This document shows, piece by piece, positions 18,337-26,443 of a stretch of 64,000 nt of DNA. The first letter of the stretch is position 1. Every line of letters starts with the position of its first letter. This stretch comes from Blastocatellia bacterium UBA7656 (lineage in GTDB: Bacteria; Acidobacteriota; Blastocatellia; UBA7656): the NCBI GenBank assembly GCA_002483445.1, contig DLHY01000062.1, forward strand, positions 1 to 64,000, given 5' to 3'. The notes below the pieces were generated by a model. It made no database searches, was not told the DNA's origin, and was given only the letters and a program-made list of their open reading frames with translations. Made by a program: the position numbers and the translations under genes.

Positions 18337-18418
18337 GGTACAGCAGGCTGCCAGCCTGCGGGTCCCCCAAATTTTCATGCCTTCAGGGCGTCAACAGCCT
18401 GGCAGCCTGTTGCACATC
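18337..18418 (-). repeat. Dispersed two-hairpin intergenic repeat, copy C (reverse)
   Basis: On the minus strand it reads GATGTGCAACAGGCTGCC, then GCATGAAAATTTG, then GCAGGCTGGCAGCCTGC and TGTACC. Both hairpins are conserved. It occupies the gap between mnmA and the DsbD fusion gene, in the leader of the latter. Confidence 0.85.
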
Positions 18419-18425
18419 CTCAAAA

Positions 18426-19538
18426 TCACTCGCTCTGTTCGATCCATCCGCCGCCCACGACCGCATCCTCGTCATAAAACACGACAGCCTGTCCGGGAGT
18501 GACAGCCTGTTGCGGCTCGTCGAATTCTACTCTGACACGACCACTGCCCACAGGCGTAATGGTCGCCATCGCTTCCGGCGCGCGATATCGAATGCGCGCT
18601 CGCGCTCGCACAGGCTCCGCAGGCGACGCGATGCTGATCCAGTTGACTCCCGACGCAGTGAGCGATCTCGCCAGCAATTCTTTTTTCTTTCCCACCACTA
18701 ACTGATTGCGCGGCACGTCGATCTTTAGGACATAAAGCGGATCAGTCGAGGCGATGCCAAGCCCGCGACGCTGGCCTACGGTGTAATGATGCAATCCTGC
18801 GTGCGAGCCTATCACATCTCCATCGACGGTCGTTATTTCACCTGCTGGCTTTTCCATCTCGACCCGTCGGCCCATCTCGCTTTTCGCATAGTCTTCGACG
18901 AAGCGCGCGTAATCGCCGTCGGGTATAAAACAAATCTCCTGGCTTTCAGGCTTCTCTGCGACATAAAGCCCCAGGCGTCGAGCCGCTTCGCGAACTTCCG
19001 ATTTCGTCATATCGCCCAACGGAAACAGAGCGCGAGATAGTTGGCGTTGCGTCATCTCGAATAAAAAGTACGACTGATCCTTCGACAGATCGCGCCCTTT
19101 CCTGAGTATATATCTGCCCGACTCCGCATTATATTCCACTCGCGCATAATGGCCTGTCGCCACCCTTTCAGCGCCTATCTGACGGGCGACCGATACCAAT
19201 CGCGCGAATTTCAACTTCGTATTGCACGAGACGCACGGAATAGGCGTGCGGCCCGAAAGATAATCTTCGACGAAAGGACGCACTACAGCCCGCTCGAATT
19301 CTTCTTCGAGGTTGAGGACATAGAAGGGAAAATCCATCTCTTCGGCCACGCGGCGCGCGTCGTAAACATCGTCGAGCGAGCAGCAGCGCGACGGCTGCGG
19401 TTCGCCGTCCGCCGTGAGCCTGCGCCTCTGATTCCACAACTGCATCGTGAAGCCGACTATCTGTTGTCCATGATTTTTGAGCAGTGAAGCCGCAACCGAA
19501 CTATCGACTCCGCCGCTCATCGCTACTGCTATCGTCAT
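18426..19538 (-). CDS. mnmA: tRNA-specific 2-thiouridylase MnmA
   Basis: 370 residues from the ATG at 19538. The PP-loop AMSGGVDSSVAASLL lies at residues 5-19. The two conserved catalytic cysteines are in PIPCVSCNTKLKF (near 105) and ESQEICFIPDGDY (near 205), and the C-terminal beta-barrel domain is complete. The enzyme adenylates and thiolates U34 of tRNAs for Lys, Glu and Gln. The frame is open upstream to 19673, but the MTIAVAMSGG start matches the family. It is divergent from the CbbQ-type gene and lies 107 bp upstream of the DsbD fusion gene on the same strand. Confidence 0.95.
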   Translation of the reverse strand: MTIAVAMSGGVDSSVAASLLKNHGQQIVGFTMQLWNQRRRLTADGEPQPSRCCSLDDVYDARRVAEEMDFPFYVLNLEEEFERAVVRPFVEDYLSGRTPIPCVSCNTKLKFARLVSVARQIGAERVATGHYARVEYNAESGRYILRKGRDLSKDQSYFLFEMTQRQLSRALFPLGDMTKSEVREAARRLGLYVAEKPESQEICFIPDGDYARFVEDYAKSEMGRRVEMEKPAGEITTVDGDVIGSHAGLHHYTVGQRRGLGIASTDPLYVLKIDVPRNQLVVGKKKELLARSLTASGVNWISIASPAEPVRARARIRYRAPEAMATITPVGSGRVRVEFDEPQQAVTPGQAVVFYDEDAVVGGGWIEQSE

Positions 19539-19649
19539 GCTTTTTACCCATACTGGCTTGTTTGCGCATCGGATGCTATCATCCAAACGTCGCGCTGCGA
19601 CGAAAGAAAAAGTATACACGACGCCACGAAACCGAGCCAATGAGGTGAT

Positions 19650-20468
19650 ATGACACAGGGAAGCCTTGAACAAGCCATCGAAAAATATGTCATCCCGCGA
19701 GAGCCTTATTATCTGCCCGTAGGCAGGGAAATCGAGCTATTCGAAGCCGCGCATCGCGCAAAACTTCCCGTCATGCTCAAAGGCCCTACGGGGTGCGGCA
19801 AGACTCGATTCGTCGAATACATGGCTTGGCGATTGAGTCGTCCGCTCATCACCGTAGCCTGTCACGAAGATTTGTCGGCGACCGATCTCGTCGGTCGATT
19901 CCTGCTCGAAGGCGACGAGACCGTATGGCACGACGGGCCGCTGACGACAGCGGTCAAACACGGAGCTATCTGTTACCTCGATGAAGTGGTCGAAGCGCGC
20001 AAGGACACTATAGTTTTGATACATCCTCTGACGGATGATCGACGCATACTTCCCGTTGAAAAGCGCGGCACCCTGCTTCAGGCTCCCGACGAATTCATGC
20101 TGGTCGTCAGCTACAATCCCGGCTATCAGAGCGTGCTGAAAGACCTCAAGCAATCGACCCGTCAACGATTCGTCGCTATGGAATTCGATTATCCGCCCAC
20201 CGGCCTTGAGTCCGAGATCGTGGCACACGAAGGCGGAATAGATGAGCAGATGGCCCGCGATCTCGTCCTGATCGGCCACAAGGTTCGCAACCTCAAAGGA
20301 CATGGGCTTGAAGAAGGCGTCTCGACACGATTGCTCGTTTATGCCGCGCAGCTCGTCAGCGAAGGCATCGATCCTCATCTGGCCTGCGAGGTGGCGATAA
20401 AAAGCCCGGTGACCGACGACACGGAACTTCAGCGCAGCATTCACGAGATAGTCACGACGGTCATCTGA
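19650..20468 (+). CDS. CbbQ/NirQ/NorQ-type AAA+ ATPase
   Basis: 272 residues. Walker A GPTGCGKTRF near residue 45, Walker B AICYLDEVVEAR near 108, sensor-1 VVSYNPGYQS near 155 and the arginine-finger region STRQRFVAMEFDYP. The C-terminal domain (GVSTRLLVYAAQLVSEG) matches CbbQ/NorQ proteins of the MoxR group. These ATPases activate metalloenzymes such as Rubisco or nitric oxide reductase together with a VWA-domain partner (CbbO/NorD). No such partner or target enzyme adjoins it, so the client is unknown. It is followed by a 73-residue unknown protein. Confidence 0.85.
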   Translation: MTQGSLEQAIEKYVIPREPYYLPVGREIELFEAAHRAKLPVMLKGPTGCGKTRFVEYMAWRLSRPLITVACHEDLSATDLVGRFLLEGDETVWHDGPLTTAVKHGAICYLDEVVEARKDTIVLIHPLTDDRRILPVEKRGTLLQAPDEFMLVVSYNPGYQSVLKDLKQSTRQRFVAMEFDYPPTGLESEIVAHEGGIDEQMARDLVLIGHKVRNLKGHGLEEGVSTRLLVYAAQLVSEGIDPHLACEVAIKSPVTDDTELQRSIHEIVTTVI

Positions 20469-20545
20469 TTCGAGCGTCAGTTTTTGAATGTCTTGAAAAG
20501 CACAGTGGAGATGTGGCACTTTGAGAATGAAGAAGCTGAGAACGA

Positions 20546-20767
20546 ATGGAAAAGGGACAGCAAGCATGGATAAGGGTACGCGGAGCGCCGAGCGATCCGG
20601 AGTCATTCGACCTGGCGACCTGGACTGGCATCTACTGGGAAATCCCGCGCCTGAACTCGCTCGGCGATACCATCCATATCCACATCCCTGATTACATCGT
20701 CATCGAAAAATTCCCGCCCACGAGCGATCCGTTCAAAATTTATCGCGAAGCTTTAGAGAGCAAATAA
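20546..20767 (+). CDS. Small protein of unknown function
   Basis: 73 residues from the ATG at 20546. The sequence is rich in aromatic residues (TWTGIYWEIPRL) with a beta-hairpin-like central part (HIHIPDYIVIEKFPP). No recognised family. It follows the AAA+ ATPase after 77 bp and converges with the FAH gene, their stops one base apart. The start has only a distant GAAG-type ribosome site, so the exact beginning is uncertain. Confidence 0.45.
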   Translation: MEKGQQAWIRVRGAPSDPESFDLATWTGIYWEIPRLNSLGDTIHIHIPDYIVIEKFPPTSDPFKIYREALESK

Positions 20768-20768
20768 T

Positions 20769-21674
20769 TCACTCGCGCCCGACCACACGGTTCGAAAGCG
20801 TTCCGATTCCATCGATGCGAATTTCTATCCTGTCGCCCGCTTTCAGAAAAACCGGCGGATCGAGATAAACGCCCACCCCGGAAGGCGTGCCTGTCGAAAT
20901 AATATCTCCGGGCCGAAGAGTGAGGTCTTGCGAGATGAATTCGATGAGCGCGGGTATGTCGTGAATCAAATCCTTAGTGTTTGCGCGCTGTCGCAACTCA
21001 TCGTTGACGCGAAGCTCAAGATCGAGATTGTGCGGGTCTGAAATCTCATCCCTAGTCACCATCCACGGGCCGCACGGCGCGAAGGTATCCAGCCCTTTGG
21101 CTCGCGCCCACTGGCGTTCACGGCGTTGAAGATCGCGCGCAGTAACATCATTCATGATGGTATAGCCCGCGATGTAACCAAAAGCCTGATCGCGATGGAC
21201 GGATTTCGCTTCTCTTCCGATGATTAGGGCAAGCTCGGCCTCGTAATCGATCAAATCGCTGATACGGGGCAGATGAATCGCTTCATTTGCAGCTACGAGA
21301 GCCGTCGTGCATTTGGAAAATATCAGAGGCATCTCAGGCTGCTTTCCACTTTGTTCGGCGATGTGCGAAGCGTAATTCAAACCGACGGCGAGAATTTTAC
21401 TCGGAGCTAAAACGGGCGGATTGAGAGCAACGTCGGCCATAGGCAGAAGCGCGTCGGCGTCTCTGCATTCGACGGCAAGCCCCGCATCGCTTTCCATTGC
21501 AGAGATCGTTTCCCGCAACTGATCGAGTCCCAGGTTGAAGAGATCGATTGCATCGTGAAAAATCTCCGTCGTGCGAAGGATGACCTCAAGGTAGCGCGAG
21601 AAGTCGAGAACTTCATCGCCGATCAGGATACCGCCGCGATTTCCTCGCTCGGTTTTCATCGATAAAAGTTTCAT
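20769..21674 (-). CDS. Fumarylacetoacetate hydrolase (FAH) family protein
   Basis: 301 residues. The C-terminal FAH domain shows ILAVGLNYASHIAE, DYEAELALIIGREAK (metal-binding Glu/Asp), YTIMNDVTARDLQRRE and DIISTGTPSGVG, all diagnostic. Family members are Mg2+-dependent hydrolases or hydratases acting on 2-oxo acids such as acylpyruvates or catechol breakdown products, or oxaloacetate decarboxylases. Substrate cannot be assigned. ATG 21674 has GGAGG five bases upstream. A heptamer inverted repeat separates it from the glycosyltransferase gene upstream. Confidence 0.9.
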   Translation of the reverse strand: MKLLSMKTERGNRGGILIGDEVLDFSRYLEVILRTTEIFHDAIDLFNLGLDQLRETISAMESDAGLAVECRDADALLPMADVALNPPVLAPSKILAVGLNYASHIAEQSGKQPEMPLIFSKCTTALVAANEAIHLPRISDLIDYEAELALIIGREAKSVHRDQAFGYIAGYTIMNDVTARDLQRRERQWARAKGLDTFAPCGPWMVTRDEISDPHNLDLELRVNDELRQRANTKDLIHDIPALIEFISQDLTLRPGDIISTGTPSGVGVYLDPPVFLKAGDRIEIRIDGIGTLSNRVVGRE

Positions 21675-21687
21675 CCGTTCCTCCGAA

Positions 21688-21794
21688 AGATGTCAGATGT
21701 CAGATGTTAGATGTTAGCCGGATATTAGCCGGCGGAGGCAATAACATACGTGATGCTGTTTCCACTAACATCTGGCCTCTAACATCTAACATCT
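21688..21794. repeat. Inverted repeat of ATGTYAG heptamers
   Basis: The left arm (about 21688-21717) is ATGTCAG twice then ATGTTAG twice. The right arm (about 21764-21794) carries the complementary CTAACAT words. It lies between the FAH and glycosyltransferase genes. The words differ from the other heptamer palindromes, but the architecture is the same. Confidence 0.8.
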
Positions 21795-23000
21795 CTTTGT
21801 TTCTTCAGGCGAACGCATTTCATAAATGTTGCCCCGCCATTTCACCCTTTGCGTCAGAGACGATCTTATGAAATTGTACAAAAACACCAGCGACACCAGC
21901 GGCCACAACAACGAGTACATCCACCACAGGCGCATTATCTCATCGCCTGCGCTCTTGATCGCTTCGCGCGCCGCCGCGAGTCTCAACGCGCCCTTGAGTG
22001 AGCCGAGAAGATAAATCACCGCAAGCATCGCAAGCGATATGACTCGATTGATGCCGCCTGTCGAGATCAACGCCGGGATGATGCCGCCGAAAAACACCGA
22101 CACGAACAACGTGTGCGACGTGATGCCTATCCACCAGACCCGCGGGCGATAGACGCGAGTGATAGTCACCTGACGGGTTGTGAATTCGATCAGCGAAGAA
22201 AAGCTTGCGTCTTCGCGCGAAAGGATGAGGCATCGCGGCACGAACGCGATTTTCAATCCCTGTAGCTCGACCGCGCGAGTCAGCGCGTAATCATCGCTCA
22301 ACGCTTTTTGCCACAACTCGCCTACGCCCGATCGCTCGAACGTATCGCGCAGTATCGCGGTCGAGCCGCCCCACGCGAAGTTATGCGAGTGATCGCCAAG
22401 CGTAGTTGCTACCGATCCGTTCCACGCGCTCAGAAGCGCCGACCACAATCCGCCTTTCACCGGCAGATACCACCGATAGCCGGTCGCCGCGCCTGTTCGA
22501 TTGTCTGCAAGAGGAGCGACGAGCGCGCGCATCCATTCACGGTGAACCCTTGCATCGGAATCGACAAACACAAAGGCTTGGGTGTCGGGGCTGGCTTCAT
22601 CGATTGCCGCAAGAAGATTGTTCACCTTCTCGCCGCGATTGTTATCTGGAGTGGCGATGACGAGCTTTGATTTTCGATTGCGGTTTTCGTCCATCACGCG
22701 CTCGATGATGGGGCGCGCTTCGTCCATCTCCGAAGCGATGACGAACAGGATTTCATAGTCCCGGTAATTCTGATCGAAGAGCGCGCTGAGGTTCGCTTCC
22801 ATCTCGTGGTCGCGTCCTTTGCACGGAGCGATGACAGCGGCTTTCGGCGTGAAAGGATATATCGATTGATCGAGCGAGCGATGAACGAAGGCGCGAAAAC
22901 GCAGGCCCTCGATCAAAGAAAAGATTCCCTGAATGATCACGAGCGCGGCCAGCGTGTGGAAAAGGTAAATCATTATGAAAGCGCGCGGCGATTTTCTCAT
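21786..23000 (-). CDS. Membrane-bound family 2 glycosyltransferase
   Basis: 404 residues if started at the ATG at 23000; starts at 23024 or 22973 are also possible. An N-terminal transmembrane helix (YLFHTLAALVIIQGIFSLI) is followed by a GT-A catalytic domain: AVIAPCKGRD, FVFVDSDARVHREW (metal-binding DSD), SDDYALTRAVE (catalytic Asp) and TRQVTITRVYRP. Two or three C-terminal membrane helices close the protein. The layout is like ceramide glucosyltransferase-type (GT21) and other processive lipid glycosyltransferases. The acceptor is unknown; a lipid is likely given the membrane segments. The hopanoid glycosyltransferase HpnI is of similar build, but linkage to hpnCDE is not close enough to claim it. 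Confidence 0.82.
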   Translation of the reverse strand: MRKSPRAFIMIYLFHTLAALVIIQGIFSLIEGLRFRAFVHRSLDQSIYPFTPKAAVIAPCKGRDHEMEANLSALFDQNYRDYEILFVIASEMDEARPIIERVMDENRNRKSKLVIATPDNNRGEKVNNLLAAIDEASPDTQAFVFVDSDARVHREWMRALVAPLADNRTGAATGYRWYLPVKGGLWSALLSAWNGSVATTLGDHSHNFAWGGSTAILRDTFERSGVGELWQKALSDDYALTRAVELQGLKIAFVPRCLILSREDASFSSLIEFTTRQVTITRVYRPRVWWIGITSHTLFVSVFFGGIIPALISTGGINRVISLAMLAVIYLLGSLKGALRLAAAREAIKSAGDEIMRLWWMYSLLWPLVSLVFLYNFIRSSLTQRVKWRGNIYEMRSPEETKRC

Positions 23001-23058
23001 CGCGCCCGGATGACTTGCAAGCAATCAAATCGGACAGGCAAGATCAAATTTCATCGCG

Positions 23059-24234
23059 ATGACTCAACGATTCTCTTATGAAAAACTCGCTGTCGATTCT
23101 CAAACGCGCGCCCGCGCGGGACGAGTCACAACCGCGCATGGGTCTTTCTCGACTCCCGCTTTCATGCCCGTTGGCACGCAGGGAACGGTCAAGGCTCTGA
23201 CGCAGGAAATGCTCGAAAGCGCGGGAGCCGGGATCATTCTCGGAAACACTTATCATCTTTATCTGAGGCCCGGTCACGCGACTATAAATCGATTGGGCGG
23301 GCTGCATCGCTTCATGTCATGGGATCGGGCGATACTTACCGACAGCGGAGGCTTTCAGGTCTTCAGCCTCAGCCCCCTCCGCAGATTGAGCGAAGAGGGC
23401 GTCGAGTTTCAATCGCACATCGATGGGTCGCGCCATCTGCTCACGCCTGAAAAATCCATGGAGATTCAGGCTGCTTTAGGGTCGGACATCGTTATGGCTT
23501 TCGATGAATGCACGCCTCATCCGGCTACGAGAGAGCAGGCCGCCAAATCTCTGGAACTGACTGGCCGATGGGCGCGAAGATCGAAAGAACATCTCGCGCG
23601 CCTGCACACGGATGAACGGGAAGCAGAGAGAGCGGGACTCGAAATCGTCAACTCGGCGCAGGCTCTTTTCGGAATCAATCAGGGGAGCATCTACACCGAT
23701 CTTCGAGAGCGAAGCCTTGAAGGGTTGATCGATGTGGGGTTTGACGGTTATGCAATCGGCGGGCTTTCGGTGGGCGAAGAAAAAAGCGCGATGATGGAAG
23801 TCGTCTCTCACATCGCGCCCCGCTTGCCTGAAGACAAACCGCGTTATCTGATGGGCGTGGGTACGCCTGAAGACATCATCGAAGCGGTGGCCTGCGGAGT
23901 CGATATGTTCGATTGCGTGATGCCTACGCGCAACGCTCGCAACGGGCAGTTGTTCACTTCCGTCGGGCGCATCAATATAAAAAACGCGCGCTACAGGGAA
24001 GACCATCGAGCGCCGGATGAGAAGTGTCAGTGCGCGGTTTGTCGTCGTTATTCGCTCGCCTATCTTAGTCATTTGTATCGAAGCGGGGAGATACTCGGAT
24101 CGATTTTAAGCTCGCTGCACAACATCAGCTTCTACCTTGACACTATGGCGCGAATGAGGCAATCTATCACGCTTGGCGCTTTCGATGAATTTCGGAAAAC
24201 ATTTCTGACGGAACTTGCCCGCGAACAGGACTGA
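23059..24234 (+). CDS. tgt: Queuine tRNA-ribosyltransferase
   Basis: 391 residues. Diagnostic stretches: FMPVGTQGTVKALT, ILGNTYHLYLRPG, the catalytic Asp in ILTDSGGFQVFSL, YAIGGLSVGE, and the zinc site CQCAVCRRYSLAYLSHL near residue 320. The enzyme exchanges guanine 34 for preQ1 in tRNAs with GUN anticodons. It heads the classical tgt-yajC-secD-secF cluster, which supports the call. No clear Shine-Dalgarno precedes the ATG at 23059. It is divergent from the glycosyltransferase gene. Confidence 0.96.
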   Translation: MTQRFSYEKLAVDSQTRARAGRVTTAHGSFSTPAFMPVGTQGTVKALTQEMLESAGAGIILGNTYHLYLRPGHATINRLGGLHRFMSWDRAILTDSGGFQVFSLSPLRRLSEEGVEFQSHIDGSRHLLTPEKSMEIQAALGSDIVMAFDECTPHPATREQAAKSLELTGRWARRSKEHLARLHTDEREAERAGLEIVNSAQALFGINQGSIYTDLRERSLEGLIDVGFDGYAIGGLSVGEEKSAMMEVVSHIAPRLPEDKPRYLMGVGTPEDIIEAVACGVDMFDCVMPTRNARNGQLFTSVGRINIKNARYREDHRAPDEKCQCAVCRRYSLAYLSHLYRSGEILGSILSSLHNISFYLDTMARMRQSITLGAFDEFRKTFLTELAREQD

Positions 24235-24302
24235 ATTCTCACTGGTAGAATTCGAATCGAACGCGGCGCGTTCTCCTGCTGAAGGCGCCACTCAAAACGC
24301 CG

Positions 24303-24662
24303 ATGGAAATAAAAATACTCAACCACTTCCTGCTACTCATCCTGCAACAACAGCCGGGAATACTCGGTATGCTGCTGCCCTGGATCATCATCTTCGGAAT
24401 CTTCTACTTCCTCATCATCCGCCCGCAGCAGAAACGACAAAAGCTGGCTGCGAAGGAACGCGAGGAGATGCTCTCTTCGCTCAAGGTCGGCGACAAGGTG
24501 ATAACCAACGGCGGCATATTCGGAACCATTGCCGCCGCCCGCGAAAACTCCATCACGCTTCGCATAGCCGATAAGGTCAACATCGAGGTGCTGCGCACTG
24601 CCATTTCAAGTATGCAGTCGCCCGATGTCAAAGAGGTCAAGGAAGCCGAGGCCGGGAAATAA
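24303..24662 (+). CDS. yajC: Preprotein translocase subunit YajC
   Basis: 119 residues: one N-terminal transmembrane helix (LPWIIIFGIFYFLIIRPQQK) and the hallmark RPQQKRQK followed by a cytosolic domain (LKVGDKVITNGGIFGTI). YajC associates with SecDF at the translocon. It lies between tgt and secD, 21 bp before secD, in one probable operon. Confidence 0.95.
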   Translation: MEIKILNHFLLLILQQQPGILGMLLPWIIIFGIFYFLIIRPQQKRQKLAAKEREEMLSSLKVGDKVITNGGIFGTIAAARENSITLRIADKVNIEVLRTAISSMQSPDVKEVKEAEAGK

Positions 24663-24683
24663 CGCTGAAATAATCCACGCTTT

Positions 24684-26348
24684 ATGGGCAATAAATTACG
24701 CAATCGCACGCTGCTGATCGTAGTCGTAACGCTGGCCGGATTGTATCTGGTCTTCCTTCCGCATAATCGTCGGCCTACGGGAAAGGACTTTACAAGCTGG
24801 TCGCAGATCAAGCAGAACCTCTCGGAAAATATCCATCTGGGTCTCGATCTTCGCGGAGGGAGCCATCTCGTCCTTCAGGTGCAGACCGATGAAGCGATAG
24901 GAAAGAAAACCGACCAGAATGTCGAAGCGGCCAAAGCCAAGCTTCAGGAAAAGGGCTGGCCCTTCGATAGTGTCGAGCGCACAGGCATCGCTCAGATAAC
25001 AATTACTGTACCGGACACCTCGAAGAACGGGGATATCATAAACGAGCTTCAGGCTGTTGATTTCGGACAGGAATGGGCGCCGAGCGAAAGAGGCAAAACC
25101 ATCGTCTTCTCGCTCGACCCCGGAGAGCAGAACCGGCTCCGGGAAGTAGCGACCAATTCGGCGCTTCAAACTATCGATCTTCGCGTCAATGCTTATGGCG
25201 TGACCGAACCGACCATTCAACGCCACGGCGCCGAGGGGCTTTATCAAATACTGGTTCAGATGCCCGGCGTCGACGACCCGGAAAGAGTCAAGAACCTGCT
25301 CAACGCCGATTCCAATCTCGAAATAAGACTCGTCGCCACAGGCACCCAGCAAACGACCGCAAATCAGCTTAATCCCTTCTCGACGAAGGAAGCCGCCGAA
25401 AATGCGGCCAAAGGGCTTGCGGGCGGGCCGTATGAAGTTCTCTTCTATCGCGAGCGGTCGAGCGATGCCAGCACGCCACAGGAAGGATATCTCATCACTG
25501 AAAAGAATCCCATCGTCACCGGCATCGATCTGCGGGATTCGGAAGCGCGTCGCAGCGCGCAGGGCAGCAACCGGTTCGAGATCGTCTTCAGACTGGCAAA
25601 GGACGGGGCGGCGCGCTTCGGCGAGGCGACTGGAAAACATGTGGGCGATTATCTGGCGGTCGTTCTCAACAACCAAATCAAATCCGCCGCCACCATTCAG
25701 GAACGCATCACCGATAACGGGCGAATAACCGGAAGCTTCACCGAGCGTGAAGCTGAAGACCTCGCGTTCGTGCTGCGTTCGGGCGCGCTTCCCGCGAAGG
25801 CAGTTTATCTGGAAGAGCGAACCGTAGGCCCGTCGCTCGGCGCGGATTCGATTCGTCAGGGCGTGACCGCTTCTATAGTCGGGCTGGTGGCGGTCGTCGT
25901 TTTCATGCTCTTCTATTACAGGATGTCGGGCGTCAATGCGGTCGTGGCGCTGATTCTCAATCTCGTGCTGCTGCTTGCGATGATGACCTTCGGGGCGGTG
26001 CTTACGCTTCCCGGAATTGCGGGCGTGATTCTGACCATCGGCATGGGAGTGGACTCGAACGTGCTGATATTCGAGCGCATACGAGACGAGTTGCGCAACG
26101 GAAAGGTCGTGGCATCTGCCGTCGAGGTTGGATTCGACAAGGCGTTTCTGACCATCATCGATACGCACATCACCACGATAGTTTCGGCAGTCTTTTTGTT
26201 CGTCTTCGGCACAGGCCCGATCCGCGGATTCGCCGTCACCCTGGTCGCGGGTCTGCTGGCCAACCTCTTCACTGCGGTCTTCGTGTCGAGAACGATTTAT
26301 ATGTGGCACCTCAACCGCAGAGTGAGAGTCGAGACACTTAGCATTTGA
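24684..26348 (+). CDS. secD: Protein translocase subunit SecD
   Basis: 554 residues. An N-terminal membrane helix, the D1 motif GLDLRGGSHLVLQV, a large periplasmic P1 domain (about 60-370) and five further membrane helices with the conserved stretch TLPGIAGVILTIGMGVDSNV. SecD works with SecF as a proton-driven motor that pulls exported proteins through SecYEG. The start ATG at 24684 lacks a strong ribosome site and may depend on coupling to yajC. An almost uninterrupted antisense frame across this gene is a codon-bias shadow. Confidence 0.95.
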   Translation: MGNKLRNRTLLIVVVTLAGLYLVFLPHNRRPTGKDFTSWSQIKQNLSENIHLGLDLRGGSHLVLQVQTDEAIGKKTDQNVEAAKAKLQEKGWPFDSVERTGIAQITITVPDTSKNGDIINELQAVDFGQEWAPSERGKTIVFSLDPGEQNRLREVATNSALQTIDLRVNAYGVTEPTIQRHGAEGLYQILVQMPGVDDPERVKNLLNADSNLEIRLVATGTQQTTANQLNPFSTKEAAENAAKGLAGGPYEVLFYRERSSDASTPQEGYLITEKNPIVTGIDLRDSEARRSAQGSNRFEIVFRLAKDGAARFGEATGKHVGDYLAVVLNNQIKSAATIQERITDNGRITGSFTEREAEDLAFVLRSGALPAKAVYLEERTVGPSLGADSIRQGVTASIVGLVAVVVFMLFYYRMSGVNAVVALILNLVLLLAMMTFGAVLTLPGIAGVILTIGMGVDSNVLIFERIRDELRNGKVVASAVEVGFDKAFLTIIDTHITTIVSAVFLFVFGTGPIRGFAVTLVAGLLANLFTAVFVSRTIYMWHLNRRVRVETLSI

Positions 26349-26354
26349 AAAGCC

Positions 26355-26417
26355 TATAGAGTCCAGAGAGTCTTGAGAGTCGGCCAGACTGACTCTCAAG
26401 ACTCTCTGGACTCTATA
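26355..26417. repeat. Perfect 27-bp hairpin between secD and secF
   Basis: Arms 26355-26381 and 26391-26417 are exact reverse complements, with a nine-base loop. The arms are composed of AGAGTC-type words. No uridine tract follows at once, so it is not a standard terminator. In the mRNA it would form a very stable stem about 26 nt before the secF start codon, with the AGAGG ribosome site left free. It could limit RNA decay or tune secF levels. Confidence 0.9.
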
Positions 26418-26443
26418 GACTCTCAAGACTTTTAGAGGACATA

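Noticed and set aside
18319..18378. 20-residue N-terminal extension of the DsbD fusion
   Set aside because: It is a translation of the dispersed repeat; the real signal peptide starts at 18318.
24696..26426. 576-codon open frame antisense to secD
   Set aside because: It mirrors secD codon bias, has no recognisable motif, and secD itself is certain from its motifs and cluster.
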